The notes below the pieces were generated by a model. It worked only from the letters and a program-made list of their open reading frames with translations, had not been told where the DNA came from and made no database searches. The position numbers and the translations under genes are program-made. Shown here piece after piece: positions 4,524 to 8,863 of a DNA stretch of 8,863 nt. Numbering within the stretch: position 1 is the first letter of the stretch; the number at the start of each line of letters is the position of its first letter. Origin of the DNA: Flavobacteriaceae bacterium (GTDB taxonomy: Bacteria; Bacteroidota; Bacteroidia; Flavobacteriales; Flavobacteriaceae); the NCBI GenBank assembly GCA_013214275.1, contig JABSPP010000049.1:1-8863 (forward strand), written 5' to 3'.

Positions 4524-7157
4524 TTAACGTAACCTTTTTAGGCTAGACCGTATGGTCTCAATTTTAGCCAAGGTGTCCGATTCTTTTTTTAGTTCTAGGG
4601 CAATCACCTTTTCTGGCGCATTGTTGACAAAACGTTCATTGGACAACTTTTTCTGAATCCCTGCGAGGAAGCCTTCAGCACGGGTCAACTCCTTAGTCAA
4701 CTTTTCAACTTCCACTTTCACATTCACATGATCTAAAGAAAGTGGAACAAAGTACTCGTTAGATTTCACTCTAAAAGAAGCACCGCTTACCTTTTCTGTT
4801 ACTTCTGTAATAGCAGACGAATTGGTCAACTTCTGAATTACAGTATTAAAATCGCCAGTAATCCCTTCGTTACTCATGATAAAAACTTCAATTGGATCTT
4901 TAAAGGCGATATTCCTTTCTTTACGAACCGTTCTCAATCCCGAGATGACCTCCGTTGCAAAATCAAAGTCAGACATAAGATTTAAATCATAAGAACCTTG
5001 TTGAGGATATGAGGCTATAATAAGGGCTTCCTCTGGTCTTCTTTCCTTAATCGATTGCCAAATCTCTTCCGTTAAAAACGGCATAAATGGATGTAAAATT
5101 TTCAGATTATCCTCGAACAATTCAATCACTTTATGGTAAGTGTGTAAATTGATAGGGTGTTGATAGGGTGGTTTTACCAACTCTAAGAAAAATCCACAAA
5201 AATCATCAAAAATCAACTTATAAATTGCCATCAATGCATCGGAAAGTCTGTATTTGGAAAAATGATGCTCAATATCTTCCAACGTCTTGTAAAATTTCGA
5301 TTCATACCACTTAATGGCTATTGCTGCTGATTTTGGTTGCTCAACAGATTCAGAAGTCTCCCACAATGTTGTTAAGTAAAAAGCACTCCAAACCTTATTT
5401 GCCAGTCCCTTGCCTTGTTGGCACAGCGCCTCATCAAACATTAAATCATTTCCAGCTGCAGCACTTAGCAACAATCCAACTCTTACACCATCAGCTCCAT
5501 AATCTCGAATTAATTTTAACGCATCAGGAGAATTTCCTAATTGCTTGGACATTTTTCTTCGCTGCTTGTCTCGAACCAGTCCCGTCAGATATACATTGTT
5601 AAACGGGCGAGTATCCTTAAATGCATATCCAGCGATGATCATTCTGGCTACCCAGAAAAATAAAATATCTGGACCAGTAACCAAGTCATTGGTAGGATAG
5701 TAATAATTAATTTCTTTATTTTCTGGGTTTCGAATACCATCAAATACCGAAATAGGCCACAGCCAAGAAGAAAACCATGTGTCTAGTACATCAGCATCTT
5801 GCTTTAGATCCTGCATTTGAAGCCCCGGATTTAGTGAAGCCTCTCTTGCAAGTTCTAGAGCTTTTTCTTGGTTTTCTGCCACCACAAAATCATCTTTTCC
5901 ATCTCCATAATAATACGCTGGGATTTGCTGTCCCCACCACAACTGACGCGAAATATTCCAATCTCGAATGTTCTCCATCCAGTGGCGATAGGTATTTTCA
6001 AACTTTTTTGGGAAGAGCTTTACATCACCAGTGGTGAGCACAGCATCTAAAGCAGGTTTTGCCAACTCCTCCATTTTTAAAAACCACTGGTCCGACAATC
6101 GGGGTTCTATGATCGCTTTTGTGCGTTCAGAAATACCAACACGGTTGGTATGATGCTCAATTTTTACAATATGACCTTTCCCCTCAAGCTCTCTAACGAT
6201 CTCTTTTCTAACCACAAAACGATCTTTGCCCTCATAATGCATCCCATAGGAGTTCAATGTCGCGTCATTGTTAAAAATATCAATGACTTCCAAGTTGTGC
6301 TTATCGCCTAAAATCTTATCGTTTTCATCATGGGCGGGAGTCACTTTTAAACAACCTGTTCCAAACTCCACATCAACATACTCATCCTCTATAACGGGAA
6401 TAGAGCGGTTACAAATAGGAACTACAACCCTCTTCCCTTTTAAATGTTCATGGCGCTCGTCTGTAGGATGAATGCAGATAGCAGTATCACCTAGAATAGT
6501 CTCTGGGCGAGTAGTTGCAATGGTAAGTGTTTCATTACTATCTTCTATCTGATAACTAACATAGTACAATTTGCCTTGTTTTTCTACATATTCCACCTCC
6601 TCATCAGAAAGTGTCGTTTTAGCCTCAGGATCCCAATTTACCATTCTATAACCACGATAAATGAGTCCTTTATTGTAAAGAGCAACAAATACCTGTATAA
6701 CCGCCTCAGACATCTCTGGATCCATGGTAAATTTGGTGCGTTCCCAGTCACACGAAGCACCTAGTTTCTTCAACTGCTCCAAGATAATACCTCCGTATTT
6801 GCGTTTCCATTCCCAAGCATGTTCAAGAAATTCCTCACGAGATAACACGTTCTTATCTATTCCCTCTTCCTTTAGTTTTGCCACTACTTTGGCTTCAGTA
6901 GCGATAGAGGCATGGTCTATTCCAGGAACCCAACACGCATTTTTCCCCATTAAACGAGCACGACGAATAAGTACATCTTGTATGGTATTGTTGAGCATAT
7001 GCCCCATGTGCAACACCCCAGTTACATTTGGTGGGGGAATGACAATAGTGTAAGGCACTCTTTGATCCACTTCCGAATGAAAATAGTTGTGTTTCATCCA
7101 GTAATCATACCATTTATCCTCTACTAAATTAGCATCATATTTTGATGAAATGCGCAT
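4524..7157 (-). CDS. valS: Valyl-tRNA synthetase
   Basis: This cytoplasmic class I enzyme charges tRNA-Val. With the ATG at 7157 it has 877 residues, normal for Bacteroidota ValS. The HIGH motif is H50-M-G-H53, preceded by PPPNVTG. The CP1 editing domain, which clears mischarged threonine, begins around T215-T-R-P-E-T220. The block DWNISRQLWWGQQIP lies near 400. The KMSKS loop is K535-M-S-K-Q539, with Gln in place of the last Ser. The anticodon-binding helices span about 600-745, and a charged C-terminal coiled coil, typical of ValS, fills about 805-877. The usual GTDHA motif reads G79-I-D-H-A83. An upstream in-frame ATG (7196) adds 13 residues that do not fit the family, and it would lie upstream of the candidate -7 box, so 7157 is preferred. 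No T-box leader is seen. The ORF is intact and apparently monocistronic. Confidence 0.97.
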   Translation of the reverse strand: MRISSKYDANLVEDKWYDYWMKHNYFHSEVDQRVPYTIVIPPPNVTGVLHMGHMLNNTIQDVLIRRARLMGKNACWVPGIDHASIATEAKVVAKLKEEGIDKNVLSREEFLEHAWEWKRKYGGIILEQLKKLGASCDWERTKFTMDPEMSEAVIQVFVALYNKGLIYRGYRMVNWDPEAKTTLSDEEVEYVEKQGKLYYVSYQIEDSNETLTIATTRPETILGDTAICIHPTDERHEHLKGKRVVVPICNRSIPVIEDEYVDVEFGTGCLKVTPAHDENDKILGDKHNLEVIDIFNNDATLNSYGMHYEGKDRFVVRKEIVRELEGKGHIVKIEHHTNRVGISERTKAIIEPRLSDQWFLKMEELAKPALDAVLTTGDVKLFPKKFENTYRHWMENIRDWNISRQLWWGQQIPAYYYGDGKDDFVVAENQEKALELAREASLNPGLQMQDLKQDADVLDTWFSSWLWPISVFDGIRNPENKEINYYYPTNDLVTGPDILFFWVARMIIAGYAFKDTRPFNNVYLTGLVRDKQRRKMSKQLGNSPDALKLIRDYGADGVRVGLLLSAAAGNDLMFDEALCQQGKGLANKVWSAFYLTTLWETSESVEQPKSAAIAIKWYESKFYKTLEDIEHHFSKYRLSDALMAIYKLIFDDFCGFFLELVKPPYQHPINLHTYHKVIELFEDNLKILHPFMPFLTEEIWQSIKERRPEEALIIASYPQQGSYDLNLMSDFDFATEVISGLRTVRKERNIAFKDPIEVFIMSNEGITGDFNTVIQKLTNSSAITEVTEKVSGASFRVKSNEYFVPLSLDHVNVKVEVEKLTKELTRAEGFLAGIQKKLSNERFVNNAPEKVIALELKKESDTLAKIETIRSSLKRLR

Positions 7158-7185
7158 AAATTGGAACTGTTTTGAATACAGCCCA

Positions 7186-7193
7186 CTAAAGTA
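7186..7193 (-). promoter_or_regulatory. Candidate valS -7 box
   Basis: On the minus strand TACTTTAG (7193-7186) matches TAnnTTTG with one mismatch. It would start transcription near 7181, about 24 bases before the preferred valS ATG (7157) and downstream of the alternative ATG (7196). No clear -33 TTTG is visible at the expected distance. Confidence 0.4.
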
Positions 7194-7267
7194 CAACTAT
7201 CTAGAAAACTAAGAAATGAAAAGATGTAATTTTAGGTTCCATCAACCCAACTTCTTTCAGCTTTATT

Positions 7268-7560
7268 TTTTTGTGGGCGTTCCCTTTTAGGTCGCGCTGT
7301 CCGCTATATCTTTTTTGCCCGATATTATTTTTTACCAACTATTTGATATTTACTCATTCTCTTTTGTTAAAACATGGACCTTTGTTTGATCAATTCATCT
7401 GTGTGAACCTTATCTAGAGGGTAACTTGTCAACCTTACCTCGTTAATCATTGAGCTAGCAAGTACAGGTCAACAGAATACTTCAAAATTAAGTGTGATAT
7501 CAGTATTAGAAATGAGATAAAAAAGGCAAAAAAGGATGCCACTACCATCGCTAACGCAAC
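7268..7560. repeat. Probable dispersed intergenic element with complementary arms (interrupted palindrome)
   Basis: This GC-richer patch in an AT-rich, gene-free stretch has two parts. The left part (7273-7320) reads GTGGGCGTTCCC, then a GGTCGCGCTGTCCGC block and a T run. The right part (7525-7560) has an A run, then GGATGCC and CGCTAACGCAAC. CTTTTTTGCC (7310-7319) is perfectly complementary to GGCAAAAAAG (7525-7534), and GCGTT (7277-7281) is complementary to AACGC (7553-7557), so the two halves could form a long-looped hairpin. From memory, flavobacterial genomes carry many intergenic copies of a similar sequence in which the two halves sit close together; this cannot be verified here. The 205 bases between the arms (7320-7524) hold no credible ORF. 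No transposase or target duplication is seen. It could be a REP-like element enlarged by insertion, or an untranslated RNA. Confidence 0.45.
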
Positions 7561-7657
7561 ATCAAGCACTAAATAGAAAGATATACCCGTACTTTGAAAA
7601 TACATATGTTAGCAAATACCAGAATTTTTATCCGTTCAATTAGTTAGAGGTTTTTTA

Positions 7658-7665
7658 TAATTTTG
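7658..7665 (+). promoter_or_regulatory. Promoter -7 box of the DUF1573 gene
   Basis: TAATTTTG is an exact match to the Bacteroidota -7 consensus TAnnTTTG, 25 bases ahead of the ATG at 7691. It predicts a leader of about 20 bases. No strong -33 TTTG is present at 17-23 bases upstream. Confidence 0.55.
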
Positions 7666-7690
7666 TATTTTTAACTCGAAATTAAAAATC

Positions 7691-8110
7691 ATGAGAAATA
7701 TATTCACACTCGTATTATCGCTGTTCATAAGCCTAACCGTTATCGGACAAGAAGAAAAGCCAGCTCTAAAATTTGAAACAGAAACCATAGACTATGGCAA
7801 GATTCCTCTCGGTTCCGACGGTAAACGGGTGTTTATTTTCACCAACGTTGGTACAGCTCCTTTAATCATTACTAGAGTTCAAGCTTCCTGTGGTTGCACG
7901 GTGCCAAAAAAACCAGATGCCCCTGTAATGCCTGGTGAGAACGGACAGATAGAAGTGTCTTATGACACCAAAAGACCAGGAGGATTTTCAAAGGCTATTA
8001 CCATCTTTTCAAATGCAAAAACTCCTCGTAAAATATTAAAAATTAAAGGATTTGTAGAAAAAGTGGTTGCGCCTGAGAAAAAACAAAATATGTTATCTGA
8101 CGATAGCTAA
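7691..8110 (+). CDS. Secreted DUF1573-domain protein
   Basis: A 139-residue protein with a Sec signal peptide (MRN, a hydrophobic core at 4-18, probable cleavage around G19-Q20, no lipobox), so it is likely exported to the periplasm or beyond. Residues about 25-122 form a DUF1573 domain, an immunoglobulin-like beta sandwich related to ASPM/SPD-2/Hydin repeats. Visible hallmarks are FETETIDYGKIPLG at the start, FTNVGTAPLIIT (50-61), the conserved SCGCT (C67, C69), PGENGQIEVSYDT, and GGFSKAITIFSN. The family is very common in Bacteroidota and has no established biochemical role. The short polar tail (123-139) is probably unstructured. Its TAA overlaps the stop of the convergent gene to its right. 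The gene is divergent from valS and has its own promoter. The ORF is intact and the start is the only ATG preceding the signal peptide. Confidence 0.9.
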   Translation: MRNIFTLVLSLFISLTVIGQEEKPALKFETETIDYGKIPLGSDGKRVFIFTNVGTAPLIITRVQASCGCTVPKKPDAPVMPGENGQIEVSYDTKRPGGFSKAITIFSNAKTPRKILKIKGFVEKVVAPEKKQNMLSDDS

Positions 8111-8863
8111 ATCAATTTTTCAAGTCGAAATTCTACGTTTAGAAACTGATTGTTTCTTATAACCACCAACTTAATTTTCATCTGAGGCTTTTTCTGAAAA
8201 ATTTCAACAATATCTTGTAGCTTATAGTTGTAAACTTCCTTACCGTTAATTTTATAAAGGACATCACCTCTACGAACACCAGCTTTGTATGCAGGTGAAT
8301 TTAACAGAATTTCTTGCACTCTGTAACTAGGCTTAAACTTATAAGTATAATTAGCGATAATACTAATAGAATTGTTAGTATCTTTTCCAAAGGTATCCCC
8401 AGGAGTTAATTGCTTTTCCTCTACAAGCACTTTACCGTTGTAGACAACCTCAATACCACTCATATTATATTCAAATCCACCCTTAAAAGAGCCATTTTTC
8501 TTCAACATAATTTTTTTATGACGATAATCGATCCACACTTTAAAGCGCTTGAGAATATTATTTCCAATGCTCCCATTTCTCTCCGTATACCTTCGTGCAT
8601 TTTTTGTAGAAATACTATCAAGAAATGAAACCGTAGGCTCTAGAATTTGAAACTGTCCAATTTCCAATTCACGAATACGACTCCTTTTACCGTAGATGAT
8701 TCCACTTAAACCTACCCCTAAAAAATCATCAAAAAACTCTTTGGGAGTGACAATCTCCTCTTTTGAATGTTCAAAAAGCCACAATGCATCAGAACCCCCA
8801 GAATCAATGAGCATTTTCACAGGAATTTTTTGCGCTTGTTCATTGATACTAACATTGACATCC
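8107..8863 (-). CDS. Retropepsin-like aspartyl protease with C-terminal PDZ domain (N-terminus beyond right edge)
   Basis: The frame is open from the right edge for 251 residues; the GTG at 8820 is only an internal codon, so the gene continues outside the window. Window residues 16-30 carry the aspartyl protease signature (KMLI-D20-S-G22, then SDALWLF). G97-S-I-G-N-N-I-L104 fits the later hydrophobic-Gly motif that packs beside the active site. Residues about 180-249 are a PDZ domain (SPAYKAGVRRGD, then KINGK), which binds peptide C termini. Flavobacterial proteins of this type usually have two retropepsin-like repeats and then PDZ, at about 440 residues. On that reading the window holds the second repeat and the PDZ, and the partner DSG motif lies outside. 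They are expected to be exported, but no signal peptide can be seen here. Substrates are unknown. Its TAG overlaps the stop of the convergent DUF1573 gene. Confidence 0.88.
   Translation of the reverse strand, partial: DVNVSINEQAQKIPVKMLIDSGGSDALWLFEHSKEEIVTPKEFFDDFLGVGLSGIIYGKRSRIRELEIGQFQILEPTVSFLDSISTKNARRYTERNGSIGNNILKRFKVWIDYRHKKIMLKKNGSFKGGFEYNMSGIEVVYNGKVLVEEKQLTPGDTFGKDTNNSISIIANYTYKFKPSYRVQEILLNSPAYKAGVRRGDVLYKINGKEVYNYKLQDIVEIFQKKPQMKIKLVVIRNNQFLNVEFRLEKLI

Larger units (their letters stand above)
7158..7690. other. Divergent intergenic region valS / DUF1573 gene (about 530 bases)
   Basis: No convincing gene on either strand: stops are frequent in all frames and no long ORF has family features. 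Identifiable content is the candidate valS -7 box near its left end, the probable dispersed element (7268-7560), and an exact TAnnTTTG box near its right end for the DUF1573 gene. The stretch between the element's arms (7320-7524) looks like non-coding, AT-rich filler; I see no tRNA, riboswitch or T-box in it. Confidence 0.7.

Noticed and set aside
5321..7053. Several plus-strand ORFs of 60-109 codons (for example 5321-5602, 5777-6037, 6724-7053)
   Set aside because: All lie antisense inside the intact valS gene and have low-complexity, shadow-like translations.
7158..7196. Longer start for valS (13 extra residues)
   Set aside because: The extension does not fit the ValS N terminus and lies across the candidate -7 box, so it would probably not be in the mRNA.
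7158..7330. T-box or other tRNA-sensing leader, or a tRNA gene, upstream of valS
   Set aside because: No T-box core sequence, no cloverleaf pairing and no terminator-antiterminator pair could be seen; T-boxes are also not typical of this phylum.
8410..8628. 72-residue plus-strand ORF
   Set aside because: Antisense to the retropepsin-PDZ gene with no independent signals.

Overview
The window looks like chromosomal sequence from a member of the Flavobacteriia (Bacteroidota). It is AT-rich. Starts are preceded by A-rich stretches rather than Shine-Dalgarno sequences, and several have a TAnnTTTG-type -7 box. The protein content fits as well: a GldI gliding lipoprotein, a cyclophilin-FKBP fusion lipoprotein, a retropepsin-PDZ protein and a DUF1573 protein. 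The genus cannot be fixed from this sequence alone.

Left part (1-3622, all minus strand): one very compact transcription unit, read from right to left. The order is nrnA-like DHH phosphoesterase, gldI, an FKBP_N/FKBP_C lipoprotein, a cyclophilin-FKBP lipoprotein, and a PAP2 phosphatase cut by the left window edge. Neighbours overlap by 11, 14 and 4 bases, and the last junction has a 1-base gap. Three successive genes encode membrane-anchored prolyl isomerase-type lipoproteins that probably act in the periplasm or at the outer membrane. Only the middle one keeps the usual FKBP Phe-Asp active-site pair.

Middle (3623-4523): a 77-base divergent promoter region separates nrnA from ndk (nucleoside-diphosphate kinase, plus strand). 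ndk converges on an 88-residue uncharacterised minus-strand gene, and the two share a bidirectional hairpin terminator. The small gene has its own good Bacteroidota-type promoter.

Right part (4524-8863): valS (valyl-tRNA synthetase, minus strand), then a gene-free stretch of about 530 bases. That stretch holds a probable dispersed intergenic element with 10-base complementary arms about 205 bases apart. It is followed by a DUF1573 secreted protein (plus strand), whose stop codon overlaps that of a convergent retropepsin-like/PDZ protein gene. The last gene is cut by the right edge.

Nothing here is a clear defence system, mobile element with a transposase, CRISPR array or structural RNA gene. 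The most distinctive signals are the PPIase-lipoprotein operon with its uneven loss of active-site residues, and the interrupted palindromic element upstream of valS.
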